Source: Phytophthora quininea (taxonomy: Eukaryota; Oomycota; Peronosporomycetes; Peronosporales; Peronosporaceae). From it: a DNA stretch of 64,000 nucleotides. Shown piece after piece: positions 23,252 to 34,352 of the stretch. The notes under the pieces were generated by a model. It saw only the letters and a program-made list of their open reading frames with translations. It ran no database searches and had not been told where the DNA came from. The stretch lies in the NCBI GenBank assembly GCA_011947345.1, contig JAAVTG010000068.1, positions 1 to 64,000 on the forward strand. The letters are read 5' to 3'. Position numbers and translations under genes: made by a program. Position 1 is the stretch's first letter. Each line of letters begins with the position of its first letter.

Positions 23252-23715
23252 CGCAGAATGGACGCGTTCAGCCTCCTCGAGGCAATTTTATCATGGAGGT
23301 TTGTCTCCGGGAACCGCTGATGGTGGTTAGCTCCTCGCCCAAGCAATTGTTTTCCGGGCGTGCATTCCAACCCAAAGGGTTCATGCACTTTGTTGCTTGT
23401 TGATGAATTTCCGTTGGCTTCGTGATAGTACGTGTGACCTGGGATCTGATCTGGTCACAGGTAGTTGCGCTGACTTACTGTATAGTCACCGACGGTACTT
23501 GCCGTAATTTACGTTTGTGCATGACCGCAAGCAAGGATGACTTCTGTCTCTGAGACCCGTGAGCAGATCCTGTTCGGTGCATGCATTTCCGTATGAAACC
23601 TCCCCTCAATGGCGCAGTAAACTTCGTCACTATGACGTCGAAAGTCCTGCGCTGACAAAACACCTCGCTCACTCTCCGATTCCCTCGGCAGAACGCACCA
23701 GCTGATCCACCAGCC

Positions 23716-24024
23716 ATGCGTGGACTCCGCCTCTTGATCGTTGTGTTGGTCGTGCTCTTCGCTTCTGCTTTTGGCGACAATACCGAGCACCGCTCGCTTC
23801 GAATCGCAGTCGAGGACAACACTGAAGAGAGAGGAATCCGCGAGTTTGCGAAAGGGTTGAAGACCAGCGCGAACGCCAAGTACCAAGCCACCAAGGCGAG
23901 GTTCAAAGAGGCCTGGGACGAGTCCAAGATGTACACTACCATCAAGACAAAGATCAAGCACTACGACTCGCGGGACCCCTTCTGGCAGAAGGCCAGAGAA
24001 GCCAACCGCAAGAATACACAGTGA
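23716..24024 (+). CDS. RxLR-dEER effector-like secreted protein, array copy 3, intact
   Basis: Predicted protein identical to copy 2 (102 residues; RSLR 26-29, EER 37-39). The upstream region differs from units 1 and 2 by small changes near 23469-23515 (a shorter TTATTATA stretch), shared with unit 4, so units 3 and 4 form one duplication pair. Confidence 0.85.
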   Translation: MRGLRLLIVVLVVLFASAFGDNTEHRSLRIAVEDNTEERGIREFAKGLKTSANAKYQATKARFKEAWDESKMYTTIKTKIKHYDSRDPFWQKAREANRKNTQ

Positions 24025-24309
24025 TCTCTAGGAGCTTTGGAGGCTGCTCTACGGTAGTGAACTGCGAAGTTTCAGAACATTCATAATTCTGGTAAAGCGA
24101 AAGCATTGGTGAAAGCCACGAGCTTCTCCTTGGTCGTAGCTTTTGATCGACAGCCCCACAACGCAATGTAAGAAGAATCAGGCGTCGATTCGGGCTACTC
24201 GCTACGGTGGACGCGGGGGCAAGAGAAGTTCTGAAGCACGTAAGGTGGCAAAAGTCGCAGAAAACAAGCAGACTTCGCGAACACAAATGAATTGACCCCA
24301 ACAAGATTT

Positions 24310-25425
24310 TTAGGACAACAATAAGAACCAATTTCCGGGAGGATCGCCTGACCTCAATATCATCGGGTATAATGTACAACTAACACAGCTAGATAGCCCT
24401 GCAGTCCGACTTGCTAGCTGCATCGCTGCCTGCAGCAACGTTTGTAAATCCTGACGGACATGCGCTTGGTACTCCTGCAACTTGGTATCATCGCATGGAT
24501 TTAACCGAGGCGAAAGCAGAGGCAAATTGACAAGCCGCAGCAGCGCAAGCTGGTGCAGGAGAGCAGCAGCTCCTGTCCTCTGGACACCCAAAGTATTTGC
24601 ATCTTCAAGACCAACAAGCCCAAGCGCTACAGCAACGATGCAAGACGGAGTATACACCTGAGGGTACGACCCATTCGCCAGCTCATCAACGAGCGCAGTA
24701 CGGAGCGACTCGAAATACTTCTCCACACTCGGTTCGCGATGAGTTGGTGTCAGCGCGCCGAGAGTCAACACAGTAATAGCCACTGCTGCAGGCTTCTTCA
24801 CAATTAAAGACACTCTAGTAGTAGTCTAAGATATCCATCTCAGCGTTCGCGAACCTCAGTAGTGCACCCAAAATGAACGAGCCGTTCTTCTCTTCCAGCG
24901 ACGCAATATGCGCTCGAAACGGAGCAGCCACGTTATACACGCAACTTCATATCCTCGCATGGCAGCAGCCATCCAATGCAGAAATACCCCCATCAGCCGT
25001 CCAGCCACGCTATCAACTACTGCCTTCGCCGTTCCATACAGTGGCTTCCTCAACACAGCATCCCACAATGCACAGCAAAACAACGTCTGCGTCTCCTTGT
25101 CACAGTGAGTCCTCGACGTAGGAAAGCTCTCTGGTGGCGGAGAAGTCGGCATCAGTCCCACAAACTGCTCTACATTACTGCCTCGAGCTCCAGCCACTCG
25201 TAATGCCTCCACAGAGCAGCCCAACTCGACCCACAGCAGCCAAAACTTCATCGGAAGGGCCTTCTTCAGATGCTCTCCACGCCAATAGGAGAACACCTTC
25301 GTCGCCTCTGTCAGTATGTCGCTATTTACACTACTCTTCTCTTCATTTTCCACTTGGTCGGACACTCCAACTTCCTGGGACAGCGTCCGAATTTGTCTGT
25401 GAACTGTCGCCAAAAGTCTGCACAT
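24310..25425 (-). pseudogene. Truncated copy of the neighbour gene, array unit 3
   Basis: As in unit 2, with open stretches 24856-25425 and 24310-24813. A single base change gives HQL instead of HQF near 24550. Confidence 0.75.
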
Positions 25426-25889
25426 CGCAGAATGGACGCGTTCAGCCTCCTCGAGGCAATTTTATCATGGAGGTTTGTCTCCGGGAACCGCTGATGGTGG
25501 TTAGCTCCTCGCCCAAGCAATTGTTTTCCGGGCGTGCATTCCAACCCAAAGGGTTCATGCACTTTGTTGCTTGTTGATGAATTTCCGTTGGCTTCGTGAT
25601 AGTACGTGTGACCTGGGATCTGATCTGGTCACAGGTAGTTGCGCTGACTTACTGTATAGTCACCGACGGTACTTGCCGTAATTTACGTTTGTGCATGACC
25701 GCAAGCAAGGATGACTTCTGTCTCTGAGACCCGTGAGCAGATCCTGTTCGGTGCATGCATTTCCGTATGAAACCTCCCCTCAATGGCGCAGTAAACTTCG
25801 TCACTATGACGTCGAAAGTCCTGCGCTGACAAAACACCTCGCTCACTCTCCGATTCCCTCGGCAGAACGCACCAGCTGATCCACCAGCC

Positions 25890-26258
25890 ATGCGTGGACT
25901 CCGCCTCTTGATCGTTGTGTTGGTCGTGCTCTTCGCTTCTGCTTTTGGCGACAATACCGAGCACCGCTCGCTTCGAATCGCAGTCGAGGACAACACTGAA
26001 GAGAGAAATCCGCGAGTTTGCGAAAGGGTTGAAGACCAGCGCGAACGCCAAGTACCAAGCCACCAAGGCGAGGTTCAAAGAGGCCTGGGACGAGTCCAAG
26101 ATGTACACTACCATCAAGACAAAGATCAAGCACTACGACTCGCGGGACCCCTTCTGGCAGAAGGCCAGAGAAGCCAACCGCAAGAATACACAGTGATCTC
26201 TAGGAGCTTTGGAGGCTGCTCTACGGTAGTGAACTGCGAAGTTTCAGAACATTCATAA
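25890..26258 (+). CDS. RxLR-dEER effector-like secreted protein, array copy 4, alternative frame after dEER
   Basis: Leader, RSLR and EER are as in copies 2 and 3, but the following run reads GAAGAGAGAAATCC, two bases short. The frame shifts to the same alternative tail as copy 1, ending at 26258 (122 residues) rather than 26196. The missing bases differ from copy 1, so the two shifts look independent. It is the only unit of the 3/4 pair with the shift. Confidence 0.75.
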   Translation: MRGLRLLIVVLVVLFASAFGDNTEHRSLRIAVEDNTEERNPRVCERVEDQRERQVPSHQGEVQRGLGRVQDVHYHQDKDQALRLAGPLLAEGQRSQPQEYTVISRSFGGCSTVVNCEVSEHS

Positions 26259-26481
26259 TTCTGGTAAAGCGAAAGCATTGGTGAAAGCCACGAGCTTCTC
26301 CTTGGTCGTAGCTTTTGATCGACAGCCCCACAACGCAATGTAAGAAGAATCAGGCGTCGATTCGGGCTACTCGCTACGGTGGACGCGGGGGCAAGAGAAG
26401 TTCTGAAGCACGTAAGGTGGCAAAAGTCGCAGAAAACAAGCAGACTTCGCGAACACAAATGAATTGACCCCAACAAGATTT

Positions 26482-27597
26482 TTAGGACAACAATAAGAAC
26501 CAATTTCCGGGAGGATCGCCTGACCTCAATATCATCGGGTATAATGTACAACTAACACAGCTAGATAGCCCTGCAGTCCGACTTGCTAGCTGCATCGCTG
26601 CCTGCAGCAACGTTTGTAAATCCTGACGGACATGCGCTTGGTACTCCTGCAACTTGGTATCATCGCATGGATTTAACCGAGGCGAAAGCAGAGGCAAATT
26701 GACAAGCCGCAGCAGCGCAAACTGGTGCAGGAGAGCAGCAGCTCCTGTCCTCTGGACACCCAAAGTATTTGCATCTTCAAGACCAACAAGCCCAAGCGCT
26801 ACAGCAACGATGCAAGACGGAGTATACACCTGAGGGTACGACCCATTCGCCAGCTCATCAACGAGCGCAGTACGGAGCGACTCGAAATACTTCTCCACAC
26901 TCGGTTCGCGATGAGTTGGTGTCAGCGCGCCGAGAGTCAACACAGTAATAGCCACTGCTGCAGGCTTCTTCACAATTAAAGACACTCTAGTAGTAGTCTA
27001 AGATATCCATCTCAGCGTTCGCGAACCTCAGTAGTGCACCCAAAATGAACGAGCCGTTCTTCTCTTCCAGCGACGCAATATGCGCTCGAAACGGAGCAGC
27101 CACGTTATACACGCAACTTCATATCCTCGCATGGCAGCAGCCATCCAATGCAGAAATACCCCCATCAGCCGTCCAGCCACGCTATCAACTACTGCCTTCG
27201 CCGTTCCATACAGTGGCTTCCTCAACACAGCATCCCACAATGCACAGCAAAACAACGTCTGCGTCTCCTTGTCACAGTGAGTCCTCGACGTAGGAAAGCT
27301 CTCTGGTGGCGGAGAAGTCGGCATCAGTCCCACAAACTGCTCTACATTACTGCCTCGAGCTCCAGCCACTCGTAATGCCTCCACAGAGCAGCCCAACTCG
27401 ACCCACAGCAGCCAAAACTTCATCGGAAGGGCCTTCTTCAGATGCTCTCCACGCCAATAGGAGAACACCTTCGTCGCCTCTGTCAGTATGTCGCTATTTA
27501 CACTACTCTTCTCTTCATTTTCCACTTGGTCGGACACTCCAACTTCCTGGGACAGCGTCCGAATTTGTCTGTGAACTGTCGCCAAAAGTCTGCACAT
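26482..27597 (-). pseudogene. Truncated copy of the neighbour gene, array unit 4
   Basis: Same truncation and lesions as units 2 and 3; open stretches 27028-27597 and 26482-26985. Confidence 0.75.
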
Positions 27598-27784
27598 CGC
27601 AGAATGGACGCGTTCAGCCTCCTCGAGGCAATTTTATCATGGAGGTTTGTCTCCGGGAACCGCTGATGGTGGTTAGCTCCTCGCCCAAGCAATTGTTTTC
27701 CGGGCGTGCATTCCAACCCAAAGGGTTAATACACTTTGTTGCTTGTTGATGAATTTCCGTTGGCTTCGTGATAGTACGTGCACT

Positions 27785-28061
27785 GGGCGCCTTCCATAAC
27801 CGTCATTAAAGCCAAAAATAGCTTTTATGTAATTTGCTTAAGTAGTTTTAAGTAAAAGAAAATCGCAAATTTTGCGAGAAGTAGCAGGAGTTTTATCACG
27901 GCGACTGTTCAGACACGTATAAAAGGCATATAAAAAGCGTTTGAGGCGGTAGTTTGATGACATTAAACACATAGGCGATCAAAATATTCGGTTTTATAAA
28001 TCGCATTAAACTTTTTATGCACGTCACTAAATCGGTTTAATGACGGTTATGGAAGGCGCCC
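27785..28061. mobile_element. MITE, 277 bp, inserted at the end of the array
   Basis: Terminal inverted repeats of at least 26 bp begin GGGCGCCTTCCATAACCGTC and end in the complement. Flanking ACT (27782-27784 and 28062-28064) is a 3-bp target duplication, as for PIF/Harbinger-type elements. No coding capacity. A copy in the opposite orientation lies at 39057-39332 and a deletion derivative at 38911-38960. Confidence 0.85.
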
Positions 28062-28257
28062 ACTGTGTGATCATAATACCGATCTGCACGACTGCAATCA
28101 TGTTCAATGGTCTAATCTGACCTGGTCAATGACCTGGGATTTGGCACCGACAGTTTTTCTTCATCGCATCGCTCAATGGGGCAAAGGCTATTGTATTGAC
28201 ATTAAAGGATGTCTCGAGCTGAAGGCATGCCGAAGCTACCCCATCGTCGAGCATCCA

Positions 28258-28956
28258 TTAACGTCGAGACAAAACCTTTGCCCTCCCAGTCATTCGTGTC
28301 GTAAGTTGTCGACCCGCGGAAGCCGTGTATCTGGTATATCTCTTGAACACATCCGATCTCCAGCGACCGTGTTGCTGGATTCGGACTGGATCGGCGCCTC
28401 CTTCCAGCAGCGCTGTAGCGCCTCCTATCCGCAACGAGTGGGTCGATATTGCCGTGGCGACGACTCCGGATTGGTGTGCCAGCACCCGCAGTAGTTCGGA
28501 CATGAGTTTCGCTGAAAGCATCCGGTCTTTTGATAGGGAGCATACGGGGTCTTGCGGCGATAGCTCGATGGACTTGGCATGCTGCAGCAGCAGGATGGCA
28601 GCAAATATCGGGCACAGCGGTGGGTTAGCCGCCTTCCCGAGATATCGCATGGTGCTGTCGCCGAACTGATCATTCTTGCTTCCTCGTAGTTGAAGTTGTA
28701 CTGACATCGCCGACTTGATCGATAACGTAGGTTGGTCGTACGCGTCCGGCACATGTAGATCCTGCACTTGGATGCAATACTGATGCCGCCTCCCATCAAC
28801 CGCTAGGTATTCGGAGCGACGTAAGAGGAAGTGAAAGCCCAGCACCGTAGCCCCATAGAGCACACGGTGCTGTGGATTGGAGAAGTCTGTAATCGAGCCG
28901 AGTCGTCGCAACATGCTTTCGGTGATAGGAGCTCGAGGTCTTGCCGGTCTTGACAC
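28258..28956 (-). CDS. Tyrosine recombinase domain of the minus-strand DIRS-like element
   Basis: About 230 residues. Catalytic set in order: Arg in FLLRRSEYL, His-x-x-Arg in THSLRIGG, His/Trp in QHGRW, and Tyr in FKRYTRY. This enzyme inserts the circular DNA intermediate of DIRS-type elements. It overlaps the end of the RNase H reading frame (28803-29924) in another frame. All catalytic residues are present. The N-terminus is probably supplied by the upstream frame, so the start is uncertain. Confidence 0.8.
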   Translation of the reverse strand: MSRPARPRAPITESMLRRLGSITDFSNPQHRVLYGATVLGFHFLLRRSEYLAVDGRRHQYCIQVQDLHVPDAYDQPTLSIKSAMSVQLQLRGSKNDQFGDSTMRYLGKAANPPLCPIFAAILLLQHAKSIELSPQDPVCSLSKDRMLSAKLMSELLRVLAHQSGVVATAISTHSLRIGGATALLEGGADPVRIQQHGRWRSDVFKRYTRYTASAGRQLTTRMTGRAKVLSRR

Positions 28957-31542
28957 CCGTCGTAGCCCTCGAAGGGCGAGCGAATGGGTCTCTGAGAGTT
29001 ATGGGCGGCTGCCGTGTCGGATGCAATGATACCAGCCAATGTGGCTGAGTTTGGTCCGAATGGTGTCAAACGCGGGGCGCTCGTCGACGCCACTCGAATT
29101 CCAGGAGTGAAGGGCGAACGTAACCAGTTGTAGTGATTGAGCTGCTGTATCATGTTCCGGGAGCCATTTTGACATTCCGGCCGCTGTACAGAAGCGACAC
29201 CACTGGCGCCACGAGGATTCATAGGTTTTTCTCGACGAGTCTGCAAGGGAACGGAGTTGAAGGTTGAGAATTGTGTGTCGTAGATCCTCCTGTGACTTGG
29301 TGCTACTTGGAATCCCTGCCAGTCACAAACTGTGTTAGTCCAACGCTGGAAGCTCGCTCCTTCCCACGCCCTTGAGCCAAGGTCCGCCAGCGTATTTCGC
29401 GATCCCGAAAGGTGTGTTGCAGAAGCGCGGATACCGAATTGGGCTTCCACAGCTCCAATGATGCGGTTCAGTTCTTGGGAGTACGGGTTTCTACTCGATA
29501 ACGTGTTGCACCAGGATACTGCCGATTTGTTGTCAAGCCAACAGCGTATGTGCGTCAGGTCTGTACTTTCAGCTTTAACCCATTGCGATCTCAAGCTGAG
29601 GAGCGCAAGAACCGCATTGAGCTGTTCACGTACGTTGATCGTGAAGTTATTCGTACTTAGCTGCGGGTTTTGCTTGCAGGCTTGAATCATCTCGCGTTCT
29701 TTGTCGTCCAACCGGACCCGTAGATAGGATCGGCGGGCGGGGTGTAGAACGCAGAGCCCGGTGTCACTAGCGTCCATGTGGAGATGAACCAACGGCTCCG
29801 GAAGACCGACGAAGAATCGTAGAGGAACAGAATGTAGTCGCCCTTGTAGGAGGATGAATCGAAACCACAGGAGGTCAAGCATAGACCGGTGAGATAGTTT
29901 CTTTGGCGCGTGCTGTGGCGACACTCGCCACTACGTCACTATCCGTTGGTAAAAGGGTTTTGCGCTGCGAATGCAAGAACAGACATGCCGTAGGCTTCCC
30001 AGTAGCTTGCACAGTTGCTGTTTTGTGGCGTGACCGACCCGCACGAGTTCTTCGATACGAAGTATGGCTTTCAGAATTTTCTCCGTGGCATCCCTACCGT
30101 GCGCGATAGAGTGTCCCATTCGAGTCCAAGGACGACAAGTTTTGTTGTCCACGGTGAGAATTTCGCTTCGTTAATTGATCTTGGACCAAGCAGTGATAGC
30201 ATTGCAAGCCGTAGTGTAGTTTCCGCAAGCTCCAGCCGATTGCCACAGTCAATTTCAACTTGAACATGATCATTCACATATTCGAATCCAAAGAATGGTT
30301 CATCATCGCGTGAAGAAGGGTCCATCGAGCTTGGACTTTCCTGCCGCACTAAATGAGAAATTGCCCGGCCAAGATGCCGTAATATCCTGGCGAGCCCGTC
30401 CACCCGAACGTGAGGGCGAGGTCGACAACTGCGGCATTGCCTTCGGCTATCGCGCCTGCAAACCAGCGAGAAATTCCTTCAGCCAACATCAAGTGACGAA
30501 AGGCACTGCGCACGTCACCTTAGAGCGATTTGACGACCATGTTCGGATACTTGCGATGCAGGTCTTCGATTCTCTTCGCGATCAAGTCAACGGAGCATAA
30601 TTTAACAGTCGGGATTTCTTCTTTGTTTGACATCTCGTTTGTTGACATTGACGAGAATGACAAGTCATGGATGAGCCTGGCCTCGACTCGTGGATCGACG
30701 TCATTCTTCGGCACGCACCCGAATGGACTGAAACGCAGGATATTCCACTGACGGGCGACATCTAAATTCACTACCAGGTACGTGCCATCCTCTTGGTCTT
30801 GGCGAACCCTTTTTCTTAATGCGTTAAGAGATTGGCGGGCTGATTTGTGGTTTTGGTATGTCGTTGAACTGCCGATATTAGCTGGGAAATCATGCTGAAC
30901 GCCACTTGAAATTATGTTGACCACGAGATCGCGGGACCGGTAGCTGCGCAGAAGGATTGAGGCCCACTCTGCGTTCAAGGCCTTGTTGGGGCGCTCATCG
31001 TATTCGAACTGGTTTCTCCAAATTTGTACTGACTCGAGAAGGTTCATGCCAGATACCCGCGCCAGTTCTGACAATGCCTTCTTCATTTCGTTGTCAAGCT
31101 GGTAGACGGGGATGGTACCTCCGGACGCACATATTGCGATGGAGCGCGGTGGCTCAATCTTGTGGTTCTTGAATGCTTGCAACAATAGATTGTATCGATG
31201 GCGTTCATGATCCCGCAGCTGTGTTTCTAAGGACGCTTGAATAGTCTTGGTCAGCGCGATAGACACGGTGAACGAGTTTGGGGGCATCCTAGTCAATTTT
31301 GAGTTGATGTAACCGTGGTTTTGTGGCCGCCGTATTTCTGAATGATATGGTTTTTCACGCACTCCGCGAGTTCGGTCGGCTGAAAATGAGCCAAGCTGTC
31401 GATAACGCAACGGTCTTGGGATTTGGATGGACACCCTTGTTGTGACAGGAAGCGAGGCATACCGAGCGTGTTCCTTACCGGGGCAACGCACGAAACACGT
31501 CGTCAGGAAGTAGACGACGTCGCTTTTGGTTCCCATGATCAC
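28803..31542 (-). pseudogene. Reverse transcriptase-RNase H region of the minus-strand DIRS-like element
   Basis: Read from 31542 downward: an N-terminal spacer, RT fingers with RFSPFGCVPKNDVDPR and RLIHDLSFSS (about 30650-30740), palm with FFGFEYVNDHVQVE (about 30250-30300, YVND in place of YVDD), thumb with LCKLLGSLRHVCSCIRSAKPFYQR (about 29935-30010), then RNase H with HMDASDTGL, INVREQLNAV and CWLDNKSAV (about 29520-29790; acidic triad D-E-D kept). At least three frame changes occur (near 30520, 30080 and 29925). Copy appears defective. Confidence 0.7.
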
Positions 31543-31572
31543 CCCGCTGCTGTTGGTGATGACGATTTTGAC

Positions 31573-33383
31573 TTAATTCGTCGGCACGAGGTCTTTGCTG
31601 GACAAATGTGTGCTTTCTTGTGCCACTTGCAGTGCTTCATATCGTTCGTTGAATATCATGGTGAGAATACCAAGGTATTCCGGGTCCGACTTCGAAAATC
31701 TTGATTGGGCGACGTGACGCAAATCTACCCCGGTGCCGACGAAGTCCTCCACGCGTCGGCGATAGTCTTCTAGTACGTCGTCGAACCAGCAAACGAGTAT
31801 GTCAACGTCCATCGTCGACCACGATCCTTGAGACTGAATAGCAATCGCGAACTGCCAGGCTGCTAAGAGAAAACTTCGCGTGACTTGATTGTAGAACGTG
31901 TTCGCAAACGCAGTCAGCAGCGCTAGGCTGTCCTGTAGCTCCACCATCAATGCCAACTGGCGCGGTTTTGGGAGATTCACGCTCGCTGAGAAATTGTTCA
32001 TATTGACCGTTGTTTCACGGCGCCAACGCCGGCGAGCTGCGAAGTCGAAGCGCTCCATGTGTCCCACGGAAAGACCTCGAACACCAAATCGGAAATCATA
32101 CAGGCCCATCAAGACAGCTGGGTGCGACAGGAAGGATGTGGCGTGGGAAGACATTGTTAGCTCAATGAATTGTGACGGAACTTTACCTAGGAATTCTTCG
32201 GCCACGATGGCATCGTGTACAGTGCGTTGCGACAGACTTGGTCGGAAATTTGTCTTGGGTTGGCTATTCTCCCCTTGGCCGTGGACATTGCTCAATATAT
32301 CGGTTGGTGCGGGAGGAGCGGGTCGATGGTTTCGAGGCTCATCGGATGGTTCCGCCGTGGCTGATCGCTTCCGCTTGGCACCTTCACACTGAGATATATA
32401 AAGGTCAGTAAGTGTGGTTTCTGAGCAAGTACCGCCACCAGTTCTGATTGTAGTTGCCCGTGTGGGTGCTCAGGTGCTGTCCCCTCAATTGAGGAGTCGA
32501 TTGGTGCTGGTTCCTCCCGAGCCATGGCGGCAAGCAATTCGTCGAGCGATGTGTTAGGATCGCTCTGTCGGGACTGATGCTGCATGTGGGTGGATCGATG
32601 GGCATGAATGGTTTGAGAAGACTCTGGAGCTCCAGCCGTCGTTGGACTCGGAGTCTCCAGGTCCGAGTGATTTTGTGAAGTTGTTTCGATTGACGACGGT
32701 TCATTGCGGAACGCTGTACCAAGCCGGATATGATGTGGGACCTGGCGTTCTCCGTCAATGAAATATGCGTAGTCAATTGCATGCTGAAGTCGAAAACGCC
32801 GCGACGATCCGTCAACTGGGTCGATCCATTCAAACGTGTCTGTGGCTCGAGGACAGCGAGCTGGGACGAGAATGCCATCCAGGAGGTCGTTAATCGTGCG
32901 GTTGCTGGTGGGAGACGACGGATCAAGCAGCCGCTCTAGTATTGTAGCGTGATAGTTGTCGAGTTGGTTGGGCGGCGTGGAGTTTGGTTTAAATTGCGAA
33001 GATTGTAGCAGAAGGCATAAGATTGGAGCGATTTCTTCAGCCTTGTTGGATGGCAGGGTGACTTCGCCGGTGGACCCGCGAATTGTCAGCGATTTCCCGC
33101 GATAGCCGACAACTTGGCCATATGTGTATTTTCCTCGGTAGGGTCCCATTACAGCAGTACGCATACGGTCGCCGACGCCTGAGGTAGCTTCCGAACGTGT
33201 GACCCGGCGGATGCTGAGGCAGGCACGACCCACATGGCCACGCTGCGACGGGTTTTGCACAGATTCAACGACAGCGTGGGTTGATGGGGTGTCGACCAGT
33301 CGAGCATACGCTGCTCCATCGGGTTTCCACGGCGAGTTTGCCTGGAAGTCTTCCGGAAACAGGAGGAGGTAGTTCAATGGCAA
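31573..33383 (-). CDS. Gag-like proteins of the minus-strand DIRS-like element
   Basis: Two abutting frames, 32292-33383 and 31573-32295, the second starting where the first ends. The first has a small beta-rich stretch (GKYTYGQVVGYRGKSLTIRG) and a polar, Gln/Ser/Thr-rich tail; the second is helical (FGVRGLSVGHMERF, CWFDDVLEDYRRRVEDF) and probably the capsid. Counterparts lie in the plus-strand element at 35.5-37.2 kb (NYGQVV, MRFGS, WVNDVLKDFRDRVE). The first frame has no convincing ATG. Confidence 0.55.
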
Positions 33384-33560
33384 GGCCGTGTGCTAGGAGC
33401 TTGAAAGCCGGAAGTCGTGTGCGGTCCGCGGCGAGTTGAAAATGCTGCCAACTCTGCCTGCAGGGGAGAGCCGAGTTCCGATTTTCTTGGCGATTCTAAT
33501 TCAGGCCTTGGCAACCGCTCTTCCGTCAGAAAACCACCGTTTGGCGGTTCCACCAAACAC

Positions 33561-34352
33561 TCATATGCTGACTTACAGCTACCGCAAAGGGTGTAAAGAG
33601 GTCATCTATTGGCGTTATATGCTACCTAATCGATTCCTGACATCTCTGGAGGCTAGGCCTTATACTTTTGGTTGCTTTATCAACATGATTTCTTGCAGCG
33701 ACGTTGTTTCTGAAGTTGATTCGGCAGTGGTCTATGTCTTAACTCTTGGGACTTTTCAGCGAAGTGGCTACCGCTACCGTAGTTCTTGCCATCTCCACTC
33801 GCCACTGGTAAGAGTTGACATCTTGTAGAGTCTTGAACTGTTTTCCGTGCGCTAAGCTGGTGCTGGTGATCGGTCTTGAACTCTGTATCCACACCTGCGC
33901 CGTTCGCAGTACTGTTACTTGCGCCAGTGCGGCGACTGCGTCCTGCAGCAACTTGTTCACTAACTCTTCGAGCGTAAGACTTGTCTGCTGTCCTAAGGTC
34001 CCTGCTGCGTAGATGCTGTATCCTATGTCGCCTAGATCTCCTAATAGTATCCATGCACCTCGCCATGTAGTTTGCTAAGCGTTTAGTAGCACTGTCCATT
34101 GCCTCACGCAACCTGGGCTTTCGGACGGCTGAGCATGATGAATTGCACCGTAACATGGTGCTATTCTCCACCCTTTTAGAAATGTACTGCTGGTGTCCAC
34201 CGACTGGTTATTTTCGAGAAGTATCGAAAATAGCTTTTGAGCGGTGGCAGCAAAAGCTGAAACTAACGTAGGAGAGTAGGAGTCGCACGAGTAGTTTCGA
34301 TTTTGCCTTCTCGCGCTTAAGCAGCTCACTACAAGTTCCAAACACCGGCAGA
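33561..34352. other. Spacer between divergent DIRS-like elements
   Basis: About 800 bp with no gene I can recognise. By position it should hold the left ends of one or both retroelements. The stretch ACTTACAGCTACCG near 33570 recurs near 41475, past the recombinase of the plus-strand element, and could belong to a terminal repeat. Confidence 0.3.

Larger units (their letters stand above)
18931..27781. repeat. Tandem array: four 2.17-kb units plus a partial fifth
   Basis: Direct repeats with junctions at CAATTTTATCATGGAGG: units 18931-21103, 21104-23282, 23283-25456 and 25457-27628 (2,172-2,179 bp each) and a partial unit from 27629 to about 27781. Units are nearly identical; differences are scattered single bases and small indels. 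Each unit has a leader of about 230 bp, an RxLR effector gene (plus) and a 5'-truncated copy of the gene at 42420-43696 (minus), so it derives from a locus like 41.5-43.55 kb. Shared changes absent from the parent (a 4-bp deletion and a 19-bp insertion in the neighbour gene) show that one rearranged copy was amplified. Copy number in an assembly can be wrong. Confidence 0.9.
28130..33560 (-). mobile_element. DIRS-like tyrosine-recombinase retrotransposon, minus strand
   Basis: In order from 33.4 to 28.3 kb on the minus strand: gag-like proteins, reverse transcriptase, RNase H and tyrosine recombinase. There is no DDE integrase and no aspartic protease that I can see, which is the DIRS/Ngaro/PAT layout. 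Several frame changes and a YVND active site suggest an inactive copy. I could not define the terminal and internal complementary repeats, so the borders are approximate. It is divergent from the related element starting near 34.35 kb. Confidence 0.75.

Noticed and set aside
18931..27781. CRISPR-like regular spacing
   Set aside because: The repeat period is about 2.17 kb, with genes inside and no short spacers; it is a tandem gene-unit array in a eukaryotic genome.
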